64,000 nucleotides of DNA from Gracilibacillus sp. YIM 98692 (GCF_010993965.1 NZ_WIXM01000011.1:1-64000); one strand, 5' to 3'. Numbered from the stretch's first letter, positions 10,793 through 18,802 are shown. Notes: generated from the sequence alone by a model not told the origin. Translations and numbers: made by a program.

Positions 10793-11989
10793 TTAATTTA
10801 AGTCTGAAAGGGCGTTTTCGTAAATGTTTCTTACTTTTGCGGAAGCGTCCTTTTTCATTTTTTCTGTGACGTGTGTATAGATTTTCATTGTTGTTTTTAT
10901 ATCTTCATGGCCAACCCTTTTCATAATGCTTGAAATGTCAATTCCGGCTTCTGTCATCATGCTTATATGCGAATGTCTAAAAATGTGCGGTGTAGCGTTC
11001 TTAGTAATACTGGTGTATTGTAACAGCCTTTCCATTCTTGTATTTAAATTCTTATGAATGAATGGGTAACCATTCGGATGACAAAAGACAAAATTACCAT
11101 CGTGATATTCTTCTATTTCATGTCTGTATTTCATCTTATTTTTCACCTGTTGCTTTTGATGCGCTTTTAACATATCCATAATCTCTTGTTCCATCACAAT
11201 TGTTCTTATGCTACCTTCTGTTTTAGGAGGGGTTAATTCGTATTCGCTCATTTTTCCATTCTCATTGTAAAGAGTTTTGGTGATTCTAATTTCCCTCGTC
11301 TTAAAATTAATATCAGACCACTTCAAAGCAAGTAATTCACCAGATCGCATTCCTGAAAAAGCTAATAAATAGAATCTTTCCTTGTCCAATTTTAAACCAT
11401 GTTCTTTGACCGCATCTAAAAACTGTTCTAATTCTTCACGATCTAGGTATTTCTTTTCAATCTTATCGTTTTCTATTTCTTCAACAGTCTTTCTCCGTTT
11501 CGGTACAACAACATCCATAGTAGGATCTTCTTTGATAACTCTATCTTTTATCGCTTGTTTGAATACCATTCTAGCTGTCGTATTAACACCTTGCACTGTT
11601 GTTCTTGCATAATCCGGAGAAATCTCATTTATAAAGCGTTGATACCTAGAATGTGTTATTTTTCCAATTGGAACTTTAGCCATGTGATTATTTAAAATTC
11701 TCACTTCTTTTTCACGGATTCGAATCGTACTTCTTTTCACTCCTGTTAAGGTGTAAACGTCTAACCAATGTTTTGCTGCCATTTCAAATGTTACTCGATT
11801 GGCTATGCTTTCATCGATCTTATCCTCCGACAATGAACGAATGGCTTGTTCTACTCTTTTTTTAGCTTCTTTTTGTGTTTTACCTCTTCGCTTAATCTGT
11901 TTCCTTCTTCCTGTTACGGGATCAGCAGGGCCTTCTCCTACAGCTTCCCATGCTTTCCCCTTTTTTGTTTCTACTTTTCGAACATACAT
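10793..11989 (-). CDS. int: Phage tyrosine integrase (Tn916/phage type)
   Basis: 398 aa. Layout: basic N-terminal arm-binding region (about 1-60), SAM-like core-binding domain (about 60-165) and catalytic domain. Catalytic residues are visible: R in FSGMRSGELLALKW, H-x-x-R in HIFRHSHISMM, H in RVGHEDIKTT, and the nucleophile Y in MKIYTHV. It should integrate and excise the prophage at the groEL core. It points toward groEL, so host chaperonin read-through would be antisense to it. AGGAGGG precedes the start. Confidence 0.93.
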   Translation of the reverse strand: MYVRKVETKKGKAWEAVGEGPADPVTGRRKQIKRRGKTQKEAKKRVEQAIRSLSEDKIDESIANRVTFEMAAKHWLDVYTLTGVKRSTIRIREKEVRILNNHMAKVPIGKITHSRYQRFINEISPDYARTTVQGVNTTARMVFKQAIKDRVIKEDPTMDVVVPKRRKTVEEIENDKIEKKYLDREELEQFLDAVKEHGLKLDKERFYLLAFSGMRSGELLALKWSDINFKTREIRITKTLYNENGKMSEYELTPPKTEGSIRTIVMEQEIMDMLKAHQKQQVKNKMKYRHEIEEYHDGNFVFCHPNGYPFIHKNLNTRMERLLQYTSITKNATPHIFRHSHISMMTEAGIDISSIMKRVGHEDIKTTMKIYTHVTEKMKKDASAKVRNIYENALSDLN

Positions 11990-12006
11990 TTTTAATCCCT
12001 CCTACT

Positions 12007-12031
12007 AAAAAAGCGCACCACTCTGTGCACT
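12007..12031 (-). terminator. Terminator between the lysogeny genes and int
   Basis: On the minus strand AGTGCAC / GTGCGCT (12025-12031, 12012-12018, one G-U pair) is followed by TTTTTT. It separates the ImmA-like operon from the integrase gene. Confidence 0.7.
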
Positions 12032-12047
12032 TTATTCTTTTTATTAT

Positions 12048-12398
12048 TTAAGATAGGTTGACTCTATCCATATAAAACACCTCTTTTACATCTTCAACTC
12101 TAACAACGAGTTTTGTTATGTCTTCCTGGGAATATCCCTGATTATTGATTCGACTCTCAACGTTTTCTAAATTGATTCCAAAATGATCGTCTAATGTCGA
12201 ATTTAATATTAAATCACTAATGAGCACAGAAACACTAAGTTCATCTCCTTCAAAGTTATCCATATCACCTGTACTGAAATTAGAGGTTATAGGCAAATAT
12301 AATGTGCGACCTTCCCATTCAAAATTCTCAACTACTAACCACATAGGAACTTTCATGTTATCTATGTAGTCATAGTATAAAGTCATATCATTCATCAT
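12048..12398 (-). CDS. Hypothetical acidic protein after the ImmA-like gene
   Basis: 116 aa, acidic, no membrane segment or recognised motif. Predicted to be a mix of beta strands (VPMWLVVENFEWEGRTLYL). It overlaps the ImmA-like gene by 4 bp and is the last gene of the lysogeny operon, so a role with the peptidase or repressor is possible but only inferred from position. Confidence 0.6.
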   Translation of the reverse strand: MMNDMTLYYDYIDNMKVPMWLVVENFEWEGRTLYLPITSNFSTGDMDNFEGDELSVSVLISDLILNSTLDDHFGINLENVESRINNQGYSQEDITKLVVRVEDVKEVFYMDRVNLS

Positions 12399-13000
12399 TG
12401 AGCCCCCTTTAATTGTTTATAGAGTTGATCCATTATTGCTTTTGTTTCATGAGACCAATTGGATGGGTCATAACTTTTTTTATAATTAGAATGTTGCTTT
12501 ATAAATTCATGATCCAAATTTGCCTGTTGTATCCTTCTTTTGATCTGATCTACTCTTTTTTGGGCTAGACGTAATGGTACATGAAAAGTGAATGCTAATA
12601 ATGAACTTAAATGATGTTCGGATTGAGGTAAGTCTAGTTGTTTTATCATGTAAAACGGCATAGCTGCATATAACACAAATTGGTTTGCTTGACGTTCTTG
12701 AAGAGTAATGAAACTATCAACAAATCTTTCTTGATCTCCATGATGTCTTAGAGGATGGCACAGCTCGTGGAAAAAAATTTTTCTCATAGTTTCCGTGGGC
12801 TTATTTGGGTTCAGAAAGATAATAGCATCCTCTTCATCCCATAAAGCGACCTCTCTAGCGCCTTCCATATATGCGATGTTCATATTTAACTTTTTTGCCA
12901 CATTATCGATTGCTAAATCTGATGGAGAAATAATGTCATGTTTTAGGTATAGATTTTCCAACCAAATTTCTAGTTCAGTTTTTTGATACGAATCAAACAT
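12395..13000 (-). CDS. ImmA/IrrE family metallopeptidase
   Basis: 201 aa. The zinc motif is HELCHPLRHH (about residues 75-84), an HExxH with Cys in place of the usual Gly, followed by an acidic residue cluster and the QERQANQFVLYAAMP third-ligand region. ImmA of ICEBs1 cleaves the cognate ImmR repressor to induce the element. It lies 66 bp downstream of the CI-like repressor gene in the same direction, the usual pairing, so it is a candidate for proteolytic induction. Confidence 0.85.
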   Translation of the reverse strand: MFDSYQKTELEIWLENLYLKHDIISPSDLAIDNVAKKLNMNIAYMEGAREVALWDEEDAIIFLNPNKPTETMRKIFFHELCHPLRHHGDQERFVDSFITLQERQANQFVLYAAMPFYMIKQLDLPQSEHHLSSLLAFTFHVPLRLAQKRVDQIKRRIQQANLDHEFIKQHSNYKKSYDPSNWSHETKAIMDQLYKQLKGAQ

Positions 13001-13065
13001 AGAAGACCCCCAATAATCGAATGTATGTTTGTTATATAGTTATAAAAAAGAGCCTTAAAGGCTTC

Positions 13066-13413
13066 TTATTTATCTTTTTTTAGTTTGCGGAATATTCTAA
13101 GTTGTTCTTCTAAGTATTCTTTTTCTTGTTCTGTAATATCTTCGAAGTTGTGAAAAGCTCTGTTAGGATTATCAGATTCTGTTTGAGGATTGGGATCATC
13201 ACTTCTTCCCGTAAGATAATCTGTTGTTACATCAAAAAGATCAGCTAACCTATTAGCAGTTTCCATCGGCGGTGACTTGGTACCTCTTTCATAACCTGTA
13301 TACGTTTCTCTAGCAACGCCAATTTTATTCGCAACATATTTTTGCGTCCATTTCTTATCGACATCTTTCCTGTTTTCCCTAAGGCTTTTCAATCTTTCCG
13401 GAAAGATTTCCAT
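13066..13413 (-). CDS. CI/ImmR-like prophage repressor
   Basis: 115 aa. XRE helix-turn-helix at about residues 20-65 (WTQKYVANKIGVARETYTGYERGTKS split by short turns) and a short charged C-terminal tail, with no self-cleaving LexA-type domain. That fits a repressor removed by a separate ImmA-type protease. ATG 13413 is chosen because GGAGAG lies 8 bp upstream; a GTG at 13422 would abut it. Divergent from the cro-like gene across an operator region. Confidence 0.85.
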   Translation of the reverse strand: MEIFPERLKSLRENRKDVDKKWTQKYVANKIGVARETYTGYERGTKSPPMETANRLADLFDVTTDYLTGRSDDPNPQTESDNPNRAFHNFEDITEQEKEYLEEQLRIFRKLKKDK

Positions 13414-13449
13414 TTCATACACTCTCCTTTTCCCCTTTCCATTATAAAT

Positions 13450-13567
13450 GTTTCTTTAAGTAACGTCAGTAAATGTTCTTAAAAGTACGTTTTTTTTAAA
13501 ATTATATGTTGACATGTTCCTTTAGAGAACATATAATTAAAAACAAGATGAAGTTCCTAAAAGGAAC
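13450..13567. promoter_or_regulatory. CI/Cro operator region with four related sites
   Basis: Four imperfect palindromes share the form GTTC-N7-GAAC: GTTTCTTTAAGTAAC 13450-13464, GTTCTTAAAAGTAC 13475-13488, GTTCCTTTAGAGAAC 13516-13530 and GTTCCTAAAAGGAAC 13553-13567. The third fills the spacer of the early promoter. The minus-strand TATAAT at 13441-13446 is a likely -10 for the repressor gene, next to the first site. Confidence 0.75.
13509..13537 (+). promoter_or_regulatory. Early (PR-like) promoter
   Basis: Consensus TTGACA (13509-13514) and TATAAT (13532-13537) with a 17-bp spacer that contains an operator. It would drive the cro-like gene and the early operon. Confidence 0.85.
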
Positions 13568-13583
13568 AAAAAGGGGGTGCAAC

Positions 13584-13814
13584 ATGAGAAATTGGTTAAA
13601 AGAAATGCGCAACCAAAGAAGGTTGACACATTTTGAGGTAGCTACATTATCCGGTATTTCTAGAAGTCATTACACCCATATAGAAAAAGGAAATAAAACA
13701 CCATCGGTCGAAGTAGCTAAATCTATCGCTAAGACTCTTAAGTTTGACTGGGTGATTTTTTTTGAAAATAAAAGTTCCCAAAAGGAACAAATAGATAAGG
13801 AGTTGATCTCATGA
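13584..13814 (+). CDS. Cro-like XRE regulator
   Basis: 76 aa. Almost entirely a helix-turn-helix (MRNWLKEMRNQRRLTHFEV...LSGISRSHYTHIEKGNKTPS). Start at ATG 13584 after AAAGGGGGTG; the upstream in-frame extension lies in the operator region. First gene of the early operon and the expected antagonist of the repressor. Its 3' end contains a fifth operator-like palindrome. Confidence 0.82.
   Translation: MRNWLKEMRNQRRLTHFEVATLSGISRSHYTHIEKGNKTPSVEVAKSIAKTLKFDWVIFFENKSSQKEQIDKELIS
13774..13788. promoter_or_regulatory. Fifth operator-like palindrome inside the cro 3' end
   Basis: GTTCCCAAAAGGAAC differs by one base from the site at 13553. It lies inside the cro-like gene, just before the antirepressor start. 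Confidence 0.55.
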
Positions 13815-14566
13815 ATCAATTAACAAAAATCTTTAATGGTCATCAATTGCGAATTATTAACAATGGTGATGAAACAGAGTTTGTTGCTAAAGATGTGTGC
13901 GACATTTTGGAAATTAAAAATTCAAGAATGGCATTAAGCCGATTAGATGGTGATGAAAAGGGTGTAAGTTCAATTGACACCCATGGCGGATACCAAAAAA
14001 TTGGAACAGTTAATGAATTCGGTTTATACAACTTAGTTCTTAGTAGCCGTAAACCAGAAGCAAAACAATTTAAACGTTGGGTAACTCATGAAGTAATCCC
14101 TTCTATTAGAAAAAATGGATATTACGAATTAGAAAAGCCATCTTATATGATTGACGATCCGATCAAACGTGCTGAACGTTGGATTATCGAACGAAAAGAA
14201 TATGAACTACTTGAACAACAACGAAAAGAAGAACTACCATACACAAATTTTGGAAAAGCCGTTTCTAATTCCAATGCATCTATAAATATTGGTTCATTCT
14301 CCAAAATGATGTATGACGATCACGGTATCAAATTAGGCCGAAATAAAATGTTCAAGTGGTTACGTGATAATGGATATTTAATTAAAACTGGCCGTGAGAA
14401 AAATCAACCTAAGCAACAGTACATTGAACAAGGTTTATTCACCACTACCGTAACAATGATTTCTCGTACGCATGGTGATGTAGAAAGTGTGACAACTTTA
14501 ATAACTGGTAAAGGTCAAGTGAAACTGTCAGAAAAGTTGATACAAGAGTATGGGGTGACAGTTTAA
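13811..14566 (+). CDS. Phage antirepressor (Bro-N plus C-terminal KilAC-like domain)
   Basis: 251 aa. The N-terminal BRO domain is clear (LRIINNGDETEFVAKDVCDIL, then GTVNEFGLYNLVLSSRKPEAKQFKRWVTHEVIPSIRK, split here by short gaps). The C-terminal part (about 155-251) with MFKWLRDNGYLIKTGREKNQPKQQYIEQGLF is typical of the antirepressor KilAC domain. Such proteins counter the lysogenic repressor. It overlaps the upstream and downstream genes by 1-4 bp. Confidence 0.87.
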   Translation: MNQLTKIFNGHQLRIINNGDETEFVAKDVCDILEIKNSRMALSRLDGDEKGVSSIDTHGGYQKIGTVNEFGLYNLVLSSRKPEAKQFKRWVTHEVIPSIRKNGYYELEKPSYMIDDPIKRAERWIIERKEYELLEQQRKEELPYTNFGKAVSNSNASINIGSFSKMMYDDHGIKLGRNKMFKWLRDNGYLIKTGREKNQPKQQYIEQGLFTTTVTMISRTHGDVESVTTLITGKGQVKLSEKLIQEYGVTV

Positions 14567-14877
14567 TGCCAACCATCCAATTCGAACAAACCGAAATTCA
14601 ATTAATGGTATCTGAACTCAAAAAGCAACTCATTCCAGAAATCCGAAAAGAGTTAGAAATGATAGATAAGCTACCTCCATTGATGACAAGAAAGCAATTC
14701 ATGGAGGTAGCCAACATCAAAGATAAGAAGTGTAATGAATTGTTTAACCGATCTGATTTTCCAGTAACTCGTGAATTAGGGCATCCACGAGTAGTAACGG
14801 CTAAGCTATTCGAATGGTTGGAAAAGGATATCGAGAACCGCAATATGATCGACTTTCCTTATCCATACACTTCTTAA
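14566..14877 (+). CDS. DUF771-type DNA-binding protein
   Basis: 103 aa. The C-terminal half (LPPLMTRKQFMEVANIKDKK...ELGHPRVVTAKLFEWLEK) looks like the DUF771 / excisionase-like winged helix found in early regions of Bacillus and Listeria phages. It could act as an excisionase or an early regulator. Start overlaps the antirepressor stop. Confidence 0.65.
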   Translation: MPTIQFEQTEIQLMVSELKKQLIPEIRKELEMIDKLPPLMTRKQFMEVANIKDKKCNELFNRSDFPVTRELGHPRVVTAKLFEWLEKDIENRNMIDFPYPYTS

Positions 14878-14928
14878 TTAGGGCGCACATTAAGTATAAC
14901 AATCTAAAACATAAATAGATAGATAACT

Positions 14929-14947
14929 TGCACGTATCGCACGTGCA
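14929..14947 (+). promoter_or_regulatory. Hairpin or operator before the XRE gene
   Basis: TGCACGT-ATCGC-ACGTGCA, a perfect 7-bp inverted repeat with a 5-bp centre, 28 bp before the next gene. It has no T tract, so an operator or RNA hairpin is more likely than a terminator. Confidence 0.5.
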
Positions 14948-14974
14948 GATTAGGAACGGGAAGGAGGGTAGGCA

Positions 14975-15250
14975 TTGGAAAACATTGAGGGGAATCTTCT
15001 TAGAAAAATGAGGTTGAAAAGAGGTTTTACGCAAGATCAAATGGCTGAAAGGATGTGTTTGAACCGTTCAACCATATCAAGAATGGAGAATGGAAAGATC
15101 ACCGTCACACTTAGAGATGCGATGATCTGGTCACAGAAAACATCCAATCAAGATTTATTACTTAGCTTTATCGCTAATGCAGATGTAATAGGCGATTCGA
15201 TTACAAGTTTACCAACTGTCGTAAGTCTAGCATTACCATTTATAGCTTAA
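14975..15250 (+). CDS. XRE-family small regulator
   Basis: 91 aa. Helix-turn-helix at about residues 10-45 (MRLKRGFTQDQMAERMCLNR, STISRMENGK) and a hydrophobic tail (SLPTVVSLALPFIA). TTG start preceded by AAGGAGGG. Likely an early-gene regulator; target unknown. Confidence 0.75.
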   Translation: MENIEGNLLRKMRLKRGFTQDQMAERMCLNRSTISRMENGKITVTLRDAMIWSQKTSNQDLLLSFIANADVIGDSITSLPTVVSLALPFIA

Positions 15251-15267
15251 TAGGAGGAAATCAAACA

Positions 15268-15537
15268 ATGTTAGAAGATCATTACCCAAAAGCTTTATTA
15301 ACTAAGGTAGAAGAAGAAGTGTTGTGTATGAATCACTGTTTTGAGGAAGCGAAGAGATTAGCAAGTAAAGGTCAAACGGATAAAGCGGAATGTTACTTGA
15401 ATAACGCATTTCGATCATTAAAACAATTGGGTGCATATTCTCGTTCATTTACTTATACACCACAGCCCAAGTCTTACTATGATGAAATGATTGCAAAAGA
15501 AAGGAAGAGACAAATTGAAACAAGATCGAGCGTTTAA
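15268..15537 (+). CDS. Hypothetical early phage protein
   Basis: 89 aa, helical, with a basic C-terminus (AKERKRQIETRSS). AGGAGG precedes the ATG. No recognised domain. Its end overlaps the following tiny membrane peptide gene. Confidence 0.6.
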   Translation: MLEDHYPKALLTKVEEEVLCMNHCFEEAKRLASKGQTDKAECYLNNAFRSLKQLGAYSRSFTYTPQPKSYYDEMIAKERKRQIETRSSV

Positions 15538-15604
15538 AATATTCATTTCTGTATCAGGCATTTTAACTTACTTATTCTTGCTTATCAGTATTTTTAGCAT
15601 ATAA
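15515..15604 (+). CDS. Tiny membrane peptide, 29 aa
   Basis: A TTG-initiated frame (MKQDRAFKIF then ISVSGILTYLFLLISIFSI) with an AGGAAG site 8 bp upstream. Nearly all of it is one transmembrane helix with a positive N-terminus. It overlaps the previous gene. Unknown role; small one-helix peptides recur nearby. Confidence 0.4.
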   Translation: MKQDRAFKIFISVSGILTYLFLLISIFSI

Positions 15605-15676
15605 AAAGCACCTGTTGCACCAGGCGCTCTTCAGGATAGAGATTGATTGTATTTGACTCTATTATATCACGGATGA

Positions 15677-15785
15677 AGCTAGATTGCTAGCTTTGTCCTA
15701 ATGGTCACAAGCGATTTTAAAAAATTACCAACTCATAATGACTTCCTTCCTTTCTCGTTTGTGGTCATTAGGATGCAGCTGCATC
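15677..15785 (+). promoter_or_regulatory. Structured leader before a small gene
   Basis: Three nested or adjacent inverted repeats in a 200-bp gene-free stretch: AAGCTAG-ATTG-CTAGCTT (15677-15694), CCTAATGGTCACAA pairing with TTGTGGTCATTAGG (15697-15710, 15759-15772; 14 bp including two G-U pairs in RNA), and the palindrome GATGCAGCTGCATC (15772-15785). The pairing works better as RNA than as DNA. Confidence 0.45.
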
Positions 15786-15808
15786 AAAATTACATAAAGG
15801 TGGTGTAT

Positions 15809-15976
15809 ATGATTTATGAAATCGTATTTTTCAAGAAAGTAAAAAACGATTTCCGATGCGTCAAATCATTTCTCGTTACAGCTGATAGCGTCAGTGAATG
15901 CAACGAAATCGCAAAGGAAATCAGTAATCGAATGGAACACAATTTAAGGTTCCACATCTTTGATTTTGTTGTGTGA
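15809..15976 (+). CDS. Hypothetical small early protein
   Basis: 55 aa starting at ATG 15809 (MIYEIVFFKKVKND) after AAAGGTGG. Predicted beta-alpha-beta; no recognised domain. The longer in-frame extension runs through the structured leader and is not favoured. Confidence 0.6.
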   Translation: MIYEIVFFKKVKNDFRCVKSFLVTADSVSECNEIAKEISNRMEHNLRFHIFDFVV

Positions 15977-16015
15977 AGGTATTATATCACAAATTTTAGG
16001 TGGTGAATAATTAAA

Positions 16016-16120
16016 ATGAGTTTTTTGAAAGAATATGGCCACATTTTAGCCCTGATATTATTTATTGCTGCTGTATGTTACGGATTTCCAATGCGATATA
16101 TCCACTACTTTGGAGGTTGA
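16016..16120 (+). CDS. Small membrane protein, 34 aa
   Basis: ATG 16016 after AGGTGGTG. One transmembrane helix (HILALILFIAAVCYGF) with a short charged head. It resembles the next small gene (K-E at the start, a leucine-rich helix, YG, then an aromatic tail), so the two look like a tandem duplication. Confidence 0.55.
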   Translation: MSFLKEYGHILALILFIAAVCYGFPMRYIHYFGG

Positions 16121-16125
16121 TCATA

Positions 16126-16236
16126 TTGAGTAAGTGGAAAGAAAACATCTACATTTTATTACTCACCTTATTCTTAGCAGGGTTAGCCTATGGATGGACA
16201 AGTATTATCTTTCAATTTTTAGGAGTGATGGAATGA
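16126..16236 (+). CDS. Small membrane protein, 36 aa
   Basis: TTG 16126 with GGAGG at the end of the previous gene as its ribosome site. One transmembrane helix (NIYILLLTLFLAGLAYGW). A probable paralogue of the 34-aa protein just upstream. The last 4 bp overlap the next gene. Confidence 0.55.
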   Translation: MSKWKENIYILLLTLFLAGLAYGWTSIIFQFLGVME

Positions 16237-16478
16237 AATTAGATATCCGAGTAACCGAAGAAACGAACCGTATTTACATTGGTTTTACCAATGAAGAAAA
16301 CCCTAACCAAATCAAGAAGGTAGGGGATGTGACAGATGAAGCTGTGGCAGCAGTTTTTCAATACATGATGCAAGAGCATGCAAAACGTAATGAAGATGAT
16401 CAAAAATTAGGGGTGAAAATGCCAGGTCTAGGCGAACTGCATTATTATCCTCCAGACGGTGATGATCTTGATTCGTGA
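16233..16478 (+). CDS. Hypothetical early protein
   Basis: 81 aa from ATG 16233 (MKLDIRVTEETNRIYIG) with AGGAGTG upstream. Predicted alpha-beta fold; acidic C-terminus. No recognised domain. Confidence 0.6.
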   Translation: MKLDIRVTEETNRIYIGFTNEENPNQIKKVGDVTDEAVAAVFQYMMQEHAKRNEDDQKLGVKMPGLGELHYYPPDGDDLDS

Positions 16479-16653
16479 AAGAAAAGAACCGATCCCCTAT
16501 GTCTACCAACACTGGGCAGAGGGGAGTAGGGAACTATTCAAAAGTTACGTGGCAGGCTATATAAGCAATAATTATCGTGGTTATGAGTTAGTGAGGATTG
16601 AAAACAGGCAAGACAGCAATCATCAAGAAGAAAGAATAACGTTTCAGCGCTAA
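16462..16653 (+). CDS. Hypothetical early protein
   Basis: 63 aa from ATG 16462, overlapping the previous gene by 17 bp. Basic N-terminus (MILIRERKEPIPYVYQHW). No recognised domain. Its start is uncertain because the ribosome site is weak. Confidence 0.5.
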   Translation: MILIRERKEPIPYVYQHWAEGSRELFKSYVAGYISNNYRGYELVRIENRQDSNHQEERITFQR

Positions 16654-16667
16654 GGAGGGCGGTGCGA

Positions 16668-17486
16668 ATGAGTAATGTTAAATGGATTAAATTAAGCACT
16701 CAAATGTTTGAAGATGAAAAAATAAGACTTATCGAAAAAATGCCCGAAGCAGATACGATATTAATTATTTGGGTAAAGCTTCTGGCGCAAGCTGGGAAAG
16801 TTAATGCTAGTGGTTACATTTTTCTATCCGAAAATATTCCATATACAGATGAAATGTTGTCCACTTTATTTGATCGGCCGATTGGTACCGTCAGAATGGC
16901 TCTAAAAACTTTTCAACAATTTGGAATGATTGAAATTGATGAAAATCAATTTATTTCTATCACTAATTGGGAAAAACATCAAAATATTGAAGGGTTAGAC
17001 AAGATAAGAGAACAAACCAGAAAACGCGTTGCCAAGCATCGTGAACGAAAGAAAATAGAGCAAAAAAATCATAGTAACGTTACTGAAACGTTAAGTAACG
17101 AAACAGAAGAAGAATTAGAAAGAGAATTAGATAAAGAAAAAGATAATAATAAAGACATTATACGTGATCTGTTCGATCACTATGTTTCTAAAAATATCGT
17201 GAAGCACCGCAAATTAACTTCTCCTATGCGTACAGCAATCAAAAGGAGATTAAAAGATTATAGCTTCAAAGAATTAAAAAAGGCGATAGACAACTATGCT
17301 TATATCTTAAATAGCAATAATCATTGGTTTTCTCACAAGTATCCATTAGCTGATCTAATGAGAGATAAAGATATTCGTAAATTTTTAGATGAGGCTGATC
17401 CACTGAATAATTATTTGAAACGTACATTCGATTCTAGAAATAAATTAAACATTAATCAGTTTGACCCGAAAAAAGATGCTTTTTAG
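16668..17486 (+). CDS. Phage replisome organizer (DnaD-like N-terminal domain)
   Basis: 272 aa from ATG 16668 (MSNVKWIKLSTQMFEDEKIRLIE) with AAGGAGG upstream. The N-terminal winged helix (about 1-115), NWEKHQN and the charged linker with HRERKK are typical of phage replisome organizers that bind the phage origin and recruit the helicase loader. The loader gene follows directly, supporting this role. Residues 115-165 are low complexity; the C-terminal part is helical. Confidence 0.85.
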   Translation: MSNVKWIKLSTQMFEDEKIRLIEKMPEADTILIIWVKLLAQAGKVNASGYIFLSENIPYTDEMLSTLFDRPIGTVRMALKTFQQFGMIEIDENQFISITNWEKHQNIEGLDKIREQTRKRVAKHRERKKIEQKNHSNVTETLSNETEEELERELDKEKDNNKDIIRDLFDHYVSKNIVKHRKLTSPMRTAIKRRLKDYSFKELKKAIDNYAYILNSNNHWFSHKYPLADLMRDKDIRKFLDEADPLNNYLKRTFDSRNKLNINQFDPKKDAF

Positions 17487-17496
17487 GAGGGAAGCT

Positions 17497-18312
17497 ATGC
17501 AGGTAATTAAATCAGTATTAGGCATGTTCGAAGAAGTGGGGAAAGAAGAATGCACGGAATGCGGTCATGTTTACAAATTGTATCAAACCCCAGTAGGCGT
17601 AAAAGGGAGCTGTAAACCTTGCTCTGACAGGCAAGTGTTCAAAGACTTTAATTTACCAACATCAAAAGAGTACAAAGAAGCTAAAGAATTGAATTTTATT
17701 TTAAGTTTTGAACGTGTTACAGACGATTTAAAAAACGTAACCGTTAATGGATATCAACCAAAACATGAATCGCAGTTAAGGGCAAAACAGACAGCTGCAA
17801 AGTACGTAAAAGAATTTGATGGAACAAAAACACTTGCATTTAGTGGAGAACCAGGGCTAGGAAAAAGCCACTTAGCTTATGCAATGGTGAAAGGCGTTCG
17901 GAGCAAACGATATTTTGATAAAAAAACACAAAAGGAAAAGCCGTACAAAGCCATGTTTATTAAAACAACGGACTTATTAATGAAAATCAAAGGAACGTAC
18001 AACTATCAATCAAATTTAACGGAAGAACGTATTATGAAACTTATCGATGAATTAGATTTACTAGCTCTGGATGATTTAGGTTCTGAATACGTAAAACCAA
18101 GCGAAAACGGACAAGAAACTTGGGCATCAGATATTTTATTTCGAGTTATTGATATGCGATTAGGTAAAGGATTAATCACTACGACTAATTACAGTGAATC
18201 CTCTCTAAAAGAGAAGCTAGGGATCAATGGGGATCGAATCGTTGATAGGTTGCTAGATAATGCTCAAGCAATACGCCTAGAAGGAGAAAGTTACCGCAGG
18301 AAAGGTTTTTAG
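17497..18312 (+). CDS. DnaC/DnaI-like helicase loader ATPase
   Basis: 271 aa from ATG 17497 after TAGGAGGG. An N-terminal zinc-binding stretch (CTECGHVY...CKPC, about residues 19-42) precedes an AAA+ domain with Walker A SGEPGLGKSH and Walker B LLALDDLGSEY, plus an arginine-finger region near the end (NGDRIVDRLLDNA). It should load the host replicative helicase on the phage origin together with the replisome organizer. Confidence 0.9.
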   Translation: MQVIKSVLGMFEEVGKEECTECGHVYKLYQTPVGVKGSCKPCSDRQVFKDFNLPTSKEYKEAKELNFILSFERVTDDLKNVTVNGYQPKHESQLRAKQTAAKYVKEFDGTKTLAFSGEPGLGKSHLAYAMVKGVRSKRYFDKKTQKEKPYKAMFIKTTDLLMKIKGTYNYQSNLTEERIMKLIDELDLLALDDLGSEYVKPSENGQETWASDILFRVIDMRLGKGLITTTNYSESSLKEKLGINGDRIVDRLLDNAQAIRLEGESYRRKGF

Positions 18313-18322
18313 GAGGGGTTGG

Positions 18323-18802
18323 ATGGAAACATTAGATTCACCAGTATTCGAAGTTAAACAAGATTCTCAATGGCATAAAGATACAGTTTTCAGAAACCAA
18401 AAACGTAAGGAGTTTTTCAAAGAACTAAGCGAAAAATATTTGACTGACAATGGTTTTGCATTTTATCACGAAGGACATTTCGGTATTTACGGTCATTCAA
18501 AGGATTATGAAACATATAAAGATGAATTGACTAAAAATCCTGATAAGAACGGAATTCATACATTTAAGAAACGTTCGAAATATCACAAGATTTTCAAGGA
18601 AATGCTTGAAGGATTCGAGGATAAGTATTCACCATTCAAAGCACATGATGTATTTGGTACTAACAATATGAAAGCAAGCCAATGGCTAGGAGATAGATGG
18701 TTTTGGAGCGTTAAAGATAAGTCGCAAGTAGTTGGTGATGAAGTAGAGCCGTTAGATTACAAGGATTATTTAAAAGTGGTTATGGAACATGTTGAAGAAT
18801 GA
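18323..18802 (+). CDS. Hypothetical early protein
   Basis: 159 aa, rich in Lys, Phe, Tyr and His. No recognised motif. It follows the helicase loader by 10 bp and has GGAGGGG before its ATG. Confidence 0.6.
   Translation: METLDSPVFEVKQDSQWHKDTVFRNQKRKEFFKELSEKYLTDNGFAFYHEGHFGIYGHSKDYETYKDELTKNPDKNGIHTFKKRSKYHKIFKEMLEGFEDKYSPFKAHDVFGTNNMKASQWLGDRWFWSVKDKSQVVGDEVEPLDYKDYLKVVMEHVEE

Noticed and set aside
13450-13788. GTTCC repeats as a possible CRISPR or iteron array
   Set aside because: The units are palindromic, irregularly spaced and lie at the repressor-cro switch, so they are operators. No CRISPR array or cas gene was found in the window.
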